A stretch of DNA of 64,000 bases from Trichoplusia ni (GCF_003590095.1 NC_039505.1:2108001-2172000), one strand, 5' to 3'; positions 33,190 to 45,513 are shown, counted from the first letter of the stretch. Numbers and translations: made by a program. Notes: generated by a model from the letters alone, not told the origin.

Positions 33190-34593
33190 GCTTTTTAATT
33201 TTTTCTTCTTTATCTTGTTGTTTTTTTCTTCTTTTTGGTTCACTAGCTCCTTGACCTATAATTTTTTCTATTGTGTCCGTTGTCGTTTTTTGTTCTTTTA
33301 ATATTTCCTCAAAAGTTTTTTATACATTCCATTTTTTGCGACCCAAAAGTGCATTCCATCTATGGTGCCAAATTTCGACACAGTTTTGTGTAGTAGGTAC
33401 ATCCATTTCGATGCTAGAAGCTATAGACCATAAGTGTGGTGGGAATTTTGGTGGTGTTTTTCAGCTTCAGACAACCAGGTACTACGGCTCGTTTTTTTGT
33501 GTAAGTTCCTTCTACATAATACTTCCGAAACCACACACATACCTTTTCAGCATCTTTTGGCAGTACCTGTTCTTCAATAAGGAGGAAAGCTGCTGGAATT
33601 TCTTCTGGGCATAAATAAGCCAATGCAGCTAAGTGCCTTATTTTGTTTGCAAAATCGTTGTCCCGTCCATATTTTCGTGCAAGTCCAGCAGCCTGCACAT
33701 GTTTCCAGATGTTCTGGGTTAAATGAAAAAAACAGCCTTTTTGTAAAGTTTTTGGGAAAACTGTCTTAACCGCTTTTATAGCAGCGATTTCAAAATCTGT
33801 CAAAATAATTTTAGGCTGAAGTACGATATTCATCTCGTTTAAAACGTGGGTGCGAATAATTTCTAATAAGATAACATAACAATGATGAGTCTTGTGTGAT
33901 AGTAATCCATATATTAACGGCGCTGTTTTGTCAGAGGTTTCAGTGTGTTCTATCACTGCGTGGATGGTATATAACTGAGCAAACATCGCTGGACATGTCA
34001 TAAAAGTTCCATCCATTACCCAATAGGGAGAATTGTGAAGCAATTTTAAATTATTCTTAGTACTGAATACTAACACACACTCTACTTCATCATGTATATA
34101 ATGTCCGATTAAAAATTGCTCATCGTTAAACTTTGTATATTGAGAAGGCACTTTTACATCTGCAAGTCGTTTCGGCAAATCTGGGAAAATTCTTCGTCCT
34201 TGCTCGATGAATAATCATTCGCTTCGCGTTATCGTTTGGAAGACTATGAGCACTAGTGTGAGGTATAATTTGGTTACAAGCCTGCATAATTTGTCCGGGA
34301 GAATCCATACTATCAGTAGCTTTTCGTTTTAATGTTGTTATAAACTTTAATTCTTCCTTTTTATCTGTATCAGGTTCATGGGTATGTTGACCAATATATT
34401 TGCTCACAAGTTCGTGTTTACCTTGTTTGTTTATTGTTCTTATATACACATTACACTGCAACCGATTTCTTGCATTGCAACACCAGTAGTATAAATCACC
34501 ACGTTGTTTGTTTTTACAATAAATATAGCCATCAATTTCCAAAATATCCTTTCCTGTTCTTGATTGTAAATTATTTATGATGGGCATATTCAT
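33190..34593 (-). pseudogene. Mutator-type transposase with FLYWCH finger, shifted
   Basis: Cut-and-paste transposase. From 34593: FLYWCH zinc finger (GYIYCKNKQRGDLYYWCC… with …GQHTHEPD), then after a shift near 34170 the DDE domain (34178-33414) with VMDGTF (first Asp), ILTDFEIAAIKA (second Asp) and GCFFHLTQNIWKHV (the CxxH-type segment). After another shift near 33430 the frame continues with the block holding the third catalytic Glu, CVEIWHHRWN near 33370, and a lysine-rich tail to about 33190. Two shifts stop it from making full protein. Confidence 0.87.
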
Positions 34594-35559
34594 TTTCGTA
34601 AAGGTACGTCTTTATAAAAAGACCGAACGGAAAAGCACGAACAATCTCTTAACGATACTAAATGAAATGAAAGTAGTCGCAATTTAAAGCAAATATGAAG
34701 GTAGTTGTGAAAAATGAAATTAAAAATTACCCTCGTTTTATTACCTTATATTAGGTACCTACGCACAATATTTATTAATTGAATTCAAATAGTAACAACT
34801 ATTAAATTATTGTTATTAATATTTTAAATCAGTAAACTAATATCTACTTGTAGATTTATTAGTTCAACTTCATGTCGTACTGATAATAACGATGCTATGC
34901 TAGTCATATCCCATACACTAATCACGTTTCCAATAAACGAAATATATACATATGTACCTATAGTAGCATCAACAAATGTATTGTTTAGCAATATTGTGGT
35001 TTATTACTTTCAATGTAAGGCATATTGCCAAATAATCTTTTAACTAATGTAAAAAAAAATGTTTTGTTAATTGCAAACAGGCCAAAATATACATTTGTAA
35101 TGTTTCCGTAATTAGAAAAAAATCATGAAATGTTCACACGGAAATTGAAGAATTATATCGTTATATGTAAGTGCCAGCAAGTTTTATAACCCGTAATCGA
35201 ATCCGGGAACATTACCAAGAGTTTGTAACTAACTAAGCCATCAAGGTCATCATATAATATACATATGATTATGAATACAAATGTGTCTTCATGTCGTACT
35301 AGCGTGATGTCGATCTTCAGTGTGTCGCACAAGCGTGCATTCGAACTATGGTGAGTCGCAGTACACTTTTGTCGCATAGGCGTTAATCGCACATCCATTT
35401 GTCGAGCTCACGTAGTACACTCAGCGAAATCAGTGAATGGTCGCGGCGCGGGCGGCGGCAACTCGCGGCGCCTCGTCCCCCGCTCCCCGCAAGCCGATGT
35501 CTTGCTCCGGTCGTCGCAGTAGCTCACGGTGCAATGTACGTTTTGTCACCAACACTCAT

Positions 35560-35950
35560 AATATTTAATTTAATATCAAAATTAGACAATCGCACACTTA
35601 CGAAATGGGAGGAATTTAGAAACAATTTTGATAATGTTCCAACTAGAAAACTTTAAAAAATTCTTAGTTGATCGTGCCTGTTTGCTTGAAGCATTAAATA
35701 GGAATAAAGGTGACATCAATAACCAAAAGGGCTCTCAAGGTCATACTCGTCATAATCCAACTACACCGGTAAATCATAATAACAAAGGTGAAAGGTTCCA
35801 TACTGTTAAAACTTTTACAAATGTTAGCAAAGAAGCTTCCAAGCCGTTCGAGTACGTTTGCATAATTTGCGGTCAAAATCATAGGATCTATGAATGCCCA
35901 AGTTTGAAGTCTAAAACTTTATCGGAAAGATGGTCAGAAGTATCAAAATA
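35560..35950 (+). pseudogene. BEL+ gag, middle part
   Basis: Resumes the frame broken at 22425: WEEFRNNF, then a basic linker and the first zinc knuckle CIICGQNHRIYEC. The end of the piece is cut by the composite Helitron at 35951. A one-base problem near 35645 splits it into two frames. Confidence 0.82.
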
Positions 35951-36096
35951 CTAGCTTTTACCCGCGACTTCGTTCGCGTGTAATAGCGACTTTCGGCAGA
36001 AAAGATAGCTGTGTCCGCGAATCTGTTAGCGTGTAACTCCTTCTGTTATTAAGTTAATGTATTGGTAATATTGTTTAGATCACGTTTACATGAGGC

Positions 36097-39000
36097 TTAA
36101 AGTATATTGGAAGTTGTTGCGTCCGGCACGTGAACATAAAGATTTCTAGAACTGCTAACCCGGGAAAGAGCAACGTATAACCGACCATGCGAGAAACAAC
36201 TGACACCGAGATCTACTCCGGCAACACGAAAAGTCTGCCCTTGAGCTTTATTAATTGTCATTGCATAACACACCGATACCGGGAATTGCGTTCTTTTAAA
36301 TTTGAACGTAAAATTATTTGGTATAATGGGTATTCTGGGGATAAAGACGGTTTCTCCTGCACCGCAACCTGTTACAATTTGAGCGTCGATTATATTTTGT
36401 TGCAACTGGGTTACTTTCAGTCGAGTTCCATTGCAAAGTTGTGGTGGTCTTAAATTTCGGAGTAGAGTAATCGGAATGCCAATTTTTAAACAAATTTCAT
36501 GAGAAGGAAGTCCGGGCATATTTAAAGAATTTAAGAATTCTATCGGGTAGGTAATTAGTGGCTTCTTGTTCATCGACCATTCTATTTATTGATCTATAAA
36601 CTTTGCTTTCCCCCTGTAGATTTGACAGTATTTTGTTATTAATCTCAAATGCCTGATCATTGCGAGGAGTTAAAATGGATCTTTCGCTGAGCCAAGTATT
36701 GTCCCTATTTAATATATTTGTCACCGTAAACCGACGATATCAGATTGACTATTATCTGGATTATCTCCAGTTCTCACTCGCATGTTTATAGTTAAATGCA
36801 TCGATTGTATATCACGCCACAAATAAGAGCTTTTCAGGCAAGCCCTAACCTCATCAGCTCGGGTTCCCCGTAGTATTACCGGTAAGGTTTGTCGGAAATC
36901 ACCACAAAATAAAACCGTGATATCGCCCATTGGTCGATCATTTTGTTTTATATCCCTTAAAGTTCTGTCTACCGCTTCTACTCCTTTTCGATGGGCCATC
37001 GTACACTCATCCCATATGATTAAATTACACTCGCGTAATACCTTAGCTTTGTCGCTATTGCTTGAAATACTACGCGTCGGACTTTCCGTGCGATCTAAAT
37101 CAATTGGTATTTTAATCATAGTGTGAGCAGTTTTACCTCCTGGTAGCAAAAGTTGTAGCTATCCCTGATGAAGCCACGGCAAGAGCAATTTTACTCTGGT
37201 TTCGAACGGAAGCTAATATTAATTTAGTAACCATATTGTCCCCAAATAATTTTGAACACTCTCGCACACGCCATCATAGACTGAACGTTGTGCTGCAGTC
37301 ATCATTGGGACACCGCTTTCTAATGTCGTCCGCAGATCGATTGGGTTGTAACCAATCTCTGCGGAATATTCCCTTTTAGTAACCTCTCCAACTGAGGTTG
37401 GTGTTGGCAATTTGGGCAAACCATATTCACATAGTAATTTACCGCCTACTGCTGTTAAGTCATCCTGAAGAGCCAATAAACACTGATTTATAGCAAGATC
37501 ACGGACATTATCATTAGTTGTGCCTTCATCATTGTGAGATATATTCCTAAGAAAGTCTTCTGCAAGTTTTTCTTTATATTTTTCCCATAATTGTATAGCA
37601 TCTGACAAATTACAAAATGTTAGTAATGTTACAAATAAACGGATAACCGTCGTGGATTATCACTAATACAGGATTCTGCTAAAGCGTCATCCCAATGCTG
37701 ATCATTTTCAAGCAAATGACGCGCTTTTCAAGCTGCATGATAAGTTGGATAAACAACATCGTCTACTTTTCTCAAATCTATAAATGAGGTTGGTCCTCGC
37801 ACTGTGTGTAATAATAATCGCAAATAGAAACACTCAGCGTTGTTAGGATGAACGGTATACACTCTACCAAGAACATGTTCTTTGAAAATACCTGACTCGC
37901 CACCTACAGGCCTGCAACGGCGTCTCCGATTAAAGACACCTCGTTGCTTATTGTAGGTATAATATGATGGAACTTCCTCATACAAAAGAGATTTTGCAAA
38001 ATCATCAGTTTGGCAAAGTCGAAAGAATGCTAATAAAGTTGTTTGTGTAGGGTTCTCTAATCGTTCTGTAACATTTTCGGCGTTGAAATATATACGTTGA
38101 CCGCCTTCAAGATGAACATCTAGATGAGTCACAGGTGGATATCTTTCGTGAATGTTGAAACTTAAGATCCGCCGCACAGCTTCTGAAGAACTAATATATC
38201 TGCCTGACTGAAGTCAGTAATTTCGTCATGTTCATTTCTCAACGCAAATCTAGCTTGGTCACTGCCCTTATTAATGTACTTACAAATATATTTTATTGAC
38301 TCTACACTATTACACATTTCAACATCTATGTGAGTTTGAAATGTTCTAGACAACACAGGCGAATACGGAACGACCCACCTATTATCTAAAGTTACCTGTT
38401 GTCTAGACACTCGTTTTCCAACAGTAAAACCACCATTGTCTCTTAAACGACGACGATATAATGGGTATCCATCATGTCCTGTTACAGTTTCATCCACTAA
38501 GCATTTTGGATATCTTATAGTGCAACGACCGTCTTGCATGCAAGGAGAATTCCCGTTAAATGCACCACATGGACCATGTATCATATGGGTTTTAACAATG
38601 TCGTATAGCACGCGATCTGCAATCGGACTTGGAATTTCAGCACTGATTAAACTGTCTACATCATTAGGGCGAACCTCATCTTTTACCCATAGCAGGATAT
38701 GTGCGTGAGGTAAGCCGCGTTTTTGCCATTCAACACCATACATATAACACAATACTTCTCCAAGAATGTTATCTTTGGTAAGTAGATCTATCATTAATTT
38801 TAATTTTAAATGAAAAACTCTAGCGATGATATCATGGCGGTCATGCGGTGCTTGACCCTCAAGAACCTCCCGAGTGATTTCATCCCACTCAGGATTGGTA
38901 GTTACTGTAATAAATAAGTCGGGACGTCCATATTTTCTTACGTAACAAAAAGCATCTTGAGTACGTTCGTGCATGTACCGTGGACCACCAGTAAAAAAAG

Positions 39001-40769
39001 AGGGTAAAATAACTAAACGGCCCATATTCACCGTATCATTATCTTGCTGCATGGCGTCGCGAAGGTGGTGTACGTATTCTTCAGCGCGTAGCTGCCTTTG
39101 ATTAGATCGTATGTAAACTAACTTTTCGGTTTCAATTTTTGCGTACATGTCAACAATAAACTTATTGAAGAAGCCACGAAAACGTTGAAAGTATACAAAC
39201 CTATTCCGTCTCACTTGCAAGTGGTAACAATAAAATTGAAGGCATGAAATCTTTTTATTATAATTAGGTGCACCTGTATGCGGATCAGTTTGGTATCCAT
39301 ACCATCTTCCCCTCGACAACATATCAGACGATATTGCAAACTCTCATAAGCCCTGTAGGTTTCGTAAATACGTTGCAAACGATTGTCTCTGGACCGGATA
39401 ACAATATCACGTCTATCACATTCTTGGTCGACCAATACCACAGCAACTTCATTTGTGGATGGAGCATTATAACGCCTAGGATGTTTCTGAGTTGGACGCC
39501 TATCGGCATTTATAACAATTTTATATTGCTATCATCATATCGAGGAAGAGCTTCTAGTGCCGATTTAAAACTGCATACATATGAATTAACCTGATGCAAC
39601 ATGTCTTGAAGCTGTGTAATTAGTTCAGTATTTAAATTCGGGAAATATTGATTTCTTATATTCGACTGTTCGTTGTAGTCGGATACGAAATATATTCGAA
39701 GAAATTTAGGTTGGTCTTCAGGCAAAAGGGATCCTATCAAATGGTAAACATGACCTTGTACCTTAAAAGTAGGCATGAAAGGACCTTTTGAGATTTGTTG
39801 AGCACCAAAGGATGTCATTTGAAACGCACTTTTTATAAGTGCGAATATTGTCTAAGAACTGCCTTAGATTGCACATGTTCCCCTCAAAGTAGTGATTTCA
39901 ATGGTTCCGGCGGGTCTGCGAAAGAAGGCAAATTTATTTTGCCTCCAGAACAACAGAAACCAGCCGACTCCTTACTCCACTTTGAAGCATTACAAAAAAC
40001 ACATACTATTGCCCATTAAAGAAGATGATCTGTAATCAATTGCGAGGTTATAAGCAAACCCACTTTTATATTTGTCGGACCACGCCACCGAAATTCTAGA
40101 TTGATCATCTATGTGTAAATCTAAGCTATTAAGACTATGTCGAAATCTGTCTGAGGTAAGACGGGCTTCTCGCTGTTCGTCCGTTTCAAGAGACCGAATA
40201 TTTTCGATTCTTAATCTTTCATTAGACAAACTTATTAATCGATCTTGTCTCAAAGAATTGTAATGTTCACGTACCGACTCTATTCGTTGTACATGCTCAT
40301 GTTCATCTTCAAGAGATCGAATAATATTATGGTGCACCCTATCATTTGTCAATTCTCGAGATAAAATATGATGTTCGCGATCAGCTGTAAGCCGTAGTTC
40401 CCTTTCAGTGAAGGTTTCTGACTCACGAGACAATGTATGACGTTCTCGGTCAGCTGTGAGCCGTAGTTCTCGTTGTGAAGCAGTTTCAGCTTCTCGGGAT
40501 AACACATGTTGTTCTCGGTCAATAGTAAGCCTAAGTTCTCGTTGAGAAAAGCTTTGAGACGCACGTGATGTAGCTCGTCTCGCTCTGTCAGCTGCTAATC
40601 GCATCTCTCTCTCTGGAGAGCTTGCATTGGCTCGAGAAGTTGAGGCACTAACTCTCATAGAGTTTAATCGATGTGCTTTTTCCTCTGCTGATTCTTGAGA
40701 ACGCGCATTTCTCATCCTCTTAGCATCTCTCGAATTTCGAGATAAAGATGGTCGTTTTTTAGTTGGCAT
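36097..40769 (-). pseudogene. Helitron copy 2 Rep-helicase, degraded
   Basis: Reads MPTKKRPSLSRN from 40769. It has the same order of domains as copy 1: N-terminal repeats (only one full 23-residue unit, then a deletion into LTNDRVHH), the cysteine region, the Rep domain with GLPHAH near 38710 and YICKY near 38285, and helicase motifs near 36340-37150. Walker A is lost: sequence between …GTIW and the later SSGIA region is rearranged near 37150-37230. Shifts occur near 40010, 39510, 39320, 38220, 37740, 37610, 37150, 36720 and 36560. Not functional. The codon at the place of the copy 1 stop is CAA here. Confidence 0.88.
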
Positions 40770-40800
40770 TTTGTATTTTTAATTAACGGTATATTAAATA

Positions 40801-41062
40801 TAGCTGTTGCCCGCGACTTCGTCCCCGTGGGTAGAAGATATAAGTTATGATTCATACCTGCCCTGTTTTTTTTACATTTTCCATTGTATCTTCGCTCCTA
40901 TTAGTCGCAGCGTGATGGTTTATAGCCTAAAGCCTTCCTTGGTGAATGGTCTATTCAACACAAAAATAATTTTTCAATTTGGACCAGTAGTTCCTGAGAT
41001 TAGCGCGTTCAAACAAACAAACAAACAAACTCTTCAGCTTTATATATTAGTATAGATATAGA
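40801..41062 (-). mobile_element. Short Helitron-like unit forming the 5' part of copy 2
   Basis: Same family as 21722-21978. Its 3' end lies about 30 bp upstream of the Rep-helicase start codon and has lost the final G of CTAG. Confidence 0.85.
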
Positions 41063-41423
41063 TAAGCTATGCCCTAATTGTCTTAAGCAAGGCCACCCTG
41101 CTAGTTCGTGTGGTATTGGTCCATGTCCTGAATGTAAACAGAAACATAACCGTCTCTTACATAAACCTAATCCATCCGTTTCCAACAATCATGCACATGT
41201 GGAATCTGACCCAATAAACGTAAATTCGTCAGCACATCCCTGCAGTCAAGTTCTTTTATCTACTGCCTTAATTAAGGTTCACAATCCTATCAATAATCAG
41301 TATAAAACGGTACGAGCTTTGTTAGATTCTGGTAGCCAAGTCAGTTTCATAACGAAATCTTTAAAGGATAGGTTGTCGCTAAAATCAATTCCAATAACTA
41401 GCATTAATGTTATCGGCATATGA
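41063..41423 (+). pseudogene. BEL+ zinc knuckles and protease start
   Basis: Resumes the gag frame: CPNCLKQGHPASSCG and CPECKQKHNRLLH zinc knuckles, then the aspartic protease motif LLDSGSQVSFI near 41325. A TGA at 41421-41423 interrupts; the frame continues in register at 41424. Confidence 0.86.
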
Positions 41424-44400
41424 AACCATACCGCCGATAAGGTGGAGGAAAGCTGCATAGCTCGATTACGTTATATATACAAAATTTTTGATGTTACTCT
41501 TAATTTTCTTGTCATGAAGGAATTACTTGGTCAGTTACCAAAAAATGCTATTAAAATTCCATTCAAATTTCCTAAACATGTAAAATTAGCCGATCCAAAC
41601 TTTTATGAACCTTCTGAGGTTAATATTGTGATTGGATCTGATCTCTTCTGGGATATCCTAGGGAGGGAACAATATTCCCTAGGTCCCAATAGCCTTAAGT
41701 TACAAAATTCCAAATTTGGTTGGCTAATAGCCGGACCATTAAACACAATCAGCCTAAATAGTATATATTGCAACAATAGTCTAATAAATGCTACTGAAGA
41801 AACTCATAATGAATCTCATATTGAAAAATTACTTACAAAATTCTGGGAGATTGAAGAAATCCCAAACAAATTAATTCTGAGCGATAAGGATAGGCTTTGC
41901 GAAAGGCATTTTTTACAATACTGCAAAAAAAGATTTCAAAATTTAGAATCACGCTTTCGGAAAAATCCTAAACTAAAATATCAATACATTGAATTCATGA
42001 AAGAATATGAAGAGTTAGGACACATGTCCGTAGCTCCTAAGCAGAACCCATTTCCCTCATATTACTTGTGCCACCATGCTGTATTCAAAGAAAACAGTGA
42101 ATCTACTAAAGTTCGTGTCGTTTTTGATGGATCTGTCCCCACGTCTTCTGGTCTTTCTGTCAACCGCATACTGATTGCGGGTCCTAACATACAGGATTCT
42201 CTTTTCTCCATATTGATAAGAGCAAGACAATATAAATATAATAAAATATAAATATTTATTAACTGGTGACATTGACAAAATGTATAGACAAATAGTGGTA
42301 GATGAAACTTCTAGAAATTTACAGCTAATCCTATGGAGAGAAGATGAAGGCTTGCCCCTCAGAATAATGCAATTAAATACTCTTACTTATGGGACCACAA
42401 GTGCGAGTTATTTGAGCACACCTTGTCTGTGGCAGGTGGGTGAGGAATGTGGGGATGAAACTCTCAAAACAATAAATAGAAAAAATAAAAAAATAATACA
42501 GCACGATTTCTATGTGGATGATTTGATCACTGGATGTGATGATGAACAACAGTTACGTAATATTCAAATTTCTATATCTAAGGCCTTAAGTACAGCATGT
42601 TTTAATCTACGTAAATTCAAAACGAATTCCACAAATATGTTTCAAAATTCATGTTTAAATGTACAAGACAATCTAACATTAAGTGAAGCGTCAAGCACAC
42701 TAGGCTGGGACCCAAAGTCTGACAATTTGAACTTCCCGGTCCAAACAAAATGCAATGAGGACAAGGTTAACAAAAAACGTATTTTATTAAATGCATTCAA
42801 AATATTTGATCTGTTAGGGCTTTTAAGTCCTTGTATCATTCGAGCTAAAATGATAATACAAAGCTTAGGGTTGCAAAAAATAGATTGGGATGAAGCTGTT
42901 CCTCAGGAAATAAAAGAAAGATGGCTGGAGTTTACAAATAATATAAATTCTTTATTAAATTACCAAATTCCAAGAAGAGTATTGTGTAATTCACCTAAGA
43001 CAATAGAAATTTATTCTTTTAGCGATGCTTCAGAGCGAGCCTATGGGGCATGTGTGTATATGAGAAGCACGGAAAACAATCGTGATTTTACGCTCAGATT
43101 ACTATGTGCGAAGTCTAAGGTTGCCCGTATTAATCCCATGACCATACCACGATTGGAACTCTGCGCAGCGCTGTTAGCTGCTAAGTTATGTAATCAGGTT
43201 GTGGAATCTCTTCGGTATAAACCATCACGAATCGTTTACTGGTGTGACTCCAGCGTAGTGCTTGCTTGGCTTAAAGGTGATCCCACGAAGCTTAAAACTT
43301 TCGTTGCCAACAGGGAAGTTGAAATAAGTGAGCTCACGGATCCGTTGTCTTGGCGGTATGTACCCACTGACATGAATCCCGCTGACCTTATATCTCGAGA
43401 CACAAATGCTGCGCAGCTAGTGCAAGCCACTGTGGTGGTCAGGCCCAAATTATTTGTCTAAATCTGAAAATTATTGGCTCGTTTTAAATTTAGTTGATAT
43501 TCAGATTAATGATTTACCTGAAATTAAAAGGGCATCTAAATCTACTAAACCTAAATATTTACCCCATTCTAATGGACTAACCACAACCTCCAAAATGTCA
43601 TAATCGAAGGAAATCCCACTGTAAAATCTGCATCTGAAATAAAAAAATCATTACTTTTACATAATACAATAATAAACAAAACTATATGTCAAAATGAAAT
43701 ACATACTTACATTAATATTAATTCACCACATCCCATAATAGAAATTGAAAATTATTCCAATCTTAACAAACTAATAAAAATTGTTGCGTTTGTTATGAAA
43801 TTTTGTTATAATGTGCGTAATCCCGATAACAAACAGGTTTTACCTCTTACCGCGAGCGAGTTGGATGAGTCATTTTATTATCTTTGTCGTATAGCTCAGT
43901 ACAAATGTTTTCCAAATGAATACAGTGCGTTATCTAAAAACCTTCCATAGAGTAGTAAATGTAAAATTAAAAAACCTGTCCCCTATTTTAGATGAAAATA
44001 AATTAATTAGAGTCGGTGGTCGATTAAATTCTTCTTCTTATAGTTTTGAAAAGAAACACCCAATAATACTCGATTCTTCTCACCATCTGACTAAACTGTT
44101 ATTTGAACGTGAACATTTACGCCACATGCATGCTGGTCCGCAGTTATTGTTTTCTATGATAAGGGAATCAGTATGGCCAATAAATAGTAGAAGGTAAGCT
44201 CGGCGGACGGTTCATAATTGTGTGCGATGTTGTCGCGTTCGCGGCAAAACTCTAAGCCCTAAAATGAGAGACCTCCCTTCCCAACGTGTGACACCAGGTT
44301 TTCCGTTTATTTCTGTAGGAATAGATTTTGCGGGACCTTTTCACATAATAAATCGTAAAGGTAAGGGTGCCAGATTGATAAAATATTATCTCTGCATATT

Positions 44401-45217
44401 CGTTTGTTTACGTTATAAATGCGTTCACTTGGAAGTGGTCAGCGACCTCACACAGGATGCATTTATAATGACGTTGCGCAGATTTATTTCACGGCGCGGC
44501 AAACCTATTGAAATATTTTGCGATAATGGCAGTAATTTTGTAGCTGCTACTTAAGATATCGGAACTTTTTTGAGATCAAATAATACGGCTTTAACTGAAT
44601 TTGCAACTCATGAAAATATAAAATTCATTTTTTCACCTGCTCACGCTCCTCACTTTGGCAGCATCTGGGAAGCCGGAGTCAAATCCGCCAAATTCCATAT
44701 TAAAAGAGTTATGGGAAATTCCCATCTTACCTTTGAAGAAATTACAACCCTCTTCGCACAAGTGGAGGCAGTCTTAAACAGCCGTCCTCTGTGCCCTCTA
44801 TCCTCATCTCCTGATGACTACCTTCCGTTGTCCCCAGGGCACTTCTTAATTGGAAGGCCTCTGAAGGCATTACCAGAACCTAATTACGAAGATGTGAAGG
44901 AAAGTCACCTGCAACGGTATGCTCGACTGCAACAAATTAGCCAGCACTTTTGGTCACACTGGCAGCATGAATATATACACGAGCTGCAACAACGAATGAA
45001 GTGGAAGAGGAACAACAAAACCTTAAATGTTGGAGACCTCGTGCTCATACATGAGGATCATGTACCACCATTATGTTGGCGGCTGGGTCGTGTTACGCGC
45101 TTATTCCCTGGCCCCGATGGTGTATTAAGAGTAGCTGATGTAAATACCACAAGAGGTGTGATTCGTCGAGCACTAGTCAAGCTGTGTCCCTTGCCTTCTG
45201 CGCAAGATTTGCAGTGT
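41424..45217 (+). pseudogene. BEL+ pol: protease end, RT, RNase H, integrase
   Basis: Order: end of protease (DLFWDILGREQY), linker (KFWEIEEIP), reverse transcriptase with VFDGSVPTSSG and FYVDDLITG near 42515, RNase H with FSDASERAYGACVY near 43020 and PRLELCAALLAAKL, then integrase with the zinc-binding part near 44060-44150, catalytic GIDFAGP, CDNGSNF and GSIWEAGVK (D, D, E), and the C-terminal VGDLVLIHED, stopping at 45217. Damage: a 16-bp microduplication near 42245 that shifts the frame, a shift near 43440, a weak stretch 43460-43915, a stop near 44195 and a TAA at 44552-44554 in register. Not functional. Confidence 0.88.
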
Positions 45218-45237
45218 TGAAAGACAAGCCTTTCAAC

Positions 45238-45248
45238 GGGTGGGAGGA
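45238..45248 (+). other. BEL+ polypurine tract
   Basis: GGGTGGGAGGA directly before the 3' LTR, the expected primer for plus-strand DNA synthesis. Confidence 0.7.
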
Positions 45249-45508
45249 TGTTTTGGCTGCAACCTACTGTTCCCTAATAGCAATAAGTTACAAATAATTT
45301 GAACTATTATTATAATAGTATCAGGCGCTACCTAATGACGGTGGTTGTAAAATTAATTAGAAAAATATCTATCAGAACTCGCTCGCTGTCACCTACGTTC
45401 CGTCGAGAGCATTGTAGCTAAAAATTTTGTTCCTAATATACGTTGTAATTGGAGTAATCAGCCGTTTTATTCAAGAAAATAAGTCTCTGTCTTGTGTCTG
45501 AATAGACA
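45249..45508 (+). repeat. BEL+ 3' LTR
   Basis: TGTTTTGGCTGC to …TAGACA, 260 bp, followed by CCATG. It matches the 5' LTR except for two changes near the start and the six end bases TAGACA. Confidence 0.85.
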
Positions 45509-45513
45509 CCATG

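Larger units (their letters stand above)
32449..35422 (-). mobile_element. Mutator-like element with FLYWCH transposase
   Basis: A 2974-bp element in the BEL- LTR. Inverted repeats of 125 bp (32449-32573 and 35298-35422) differ at two sites I can see. The 9-bp duplication AGCGAAATC is exact (32440-32448, 35423-35431), and the undisturbed target exists at 22531-22539. A 9-bp duplication and long inverted repeats are typical of the Mutator superfamily. Animal Mutator elements with a FLYWCH finger have been described as the Phantom group, which this resembles. Confidence 0.92.
22426..35554 (-). mobile_element. BEL- : full BEL/Pao LTR retrotransposon inside BEL+
   Basis: A minus-strand element inserted in BEL+ gag with target duplication CTCAT (22421-22425 and 35555-35559). 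LTRs start TGTTGG and end CCAACA on the plus-strand reading, 237 bp each when the Mutator insert is left out. Order on the minus strand: 5' LTR, leader, gag-protease, reverse transcriptase, RNase H, integrase, 3' LTR. Four later insertions lie within it: 24152-24983, 25534-27267, 27668-28952 and 32449-35422. Apart from these it is about 6.3 kb. The LTR pair shows one difference that I can see, so the insertion is young. Confidence 0.92.
32335..35554 (-). repeat. BEL- 5' LTR, split by a Mutator-like element
   Basis: LTR pieces 32335-32448 and 35432-35554 together make 237 bp, the same length as the other LTR. The only difference seen is AAAGG against AATGG shortly after the insertion point. 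Confidence 0.9.
35951..41062 (-). mobile_element. Composite Helitron copy 2, in BEL+ gag
   Basis: A 5112-bp unit between A (35950) and T (41063). On the minus strand its 5' end is TCTATATCTATACTAATATA of the short element (40801-41062), followed at once by the Rep-helicase part (40800-35951), ending in GTAAAAGCTAG. Leaving out all of it restores the BEL+ gag frame, with no duplication, so both parts arrived as one mobile unit. The internal end of the short element reads GCAACAGCTAT, with T in place of the last G of CTAG. Copy 3 has the same junction. Confidence 0.87.
19357..45508 (+). mobile_element. BEL+ : BEL/Pao LTR retrotransposon, heavily interrupted
   Basis: Outer element of the nest. 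LTRs begin TGTTT(C/T)GGCTGC at 19357 and 45249. The 5-bp sequence CCATG is present at 19352-19356 and 45509-45513 as the target duplication, and it joins two halves of a LINE tail. Order inside: 5' LTR with a Penelope insert, primer-binding site, gag in three pieces, protease, reverse transcriptase, RNase H, integrase, polypurine tract, 3' LTR. Insertions: 19479-20344, 21722-21978, 22426-35554 (BEL-) and 35951-41062. Leaving these out, about 6.6 kb remains, a usual BEL/Pao length. The two LTRs differ at only two sites that I can see, both C/T or G/A changes at CG pairs. Confidence 0.9.
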
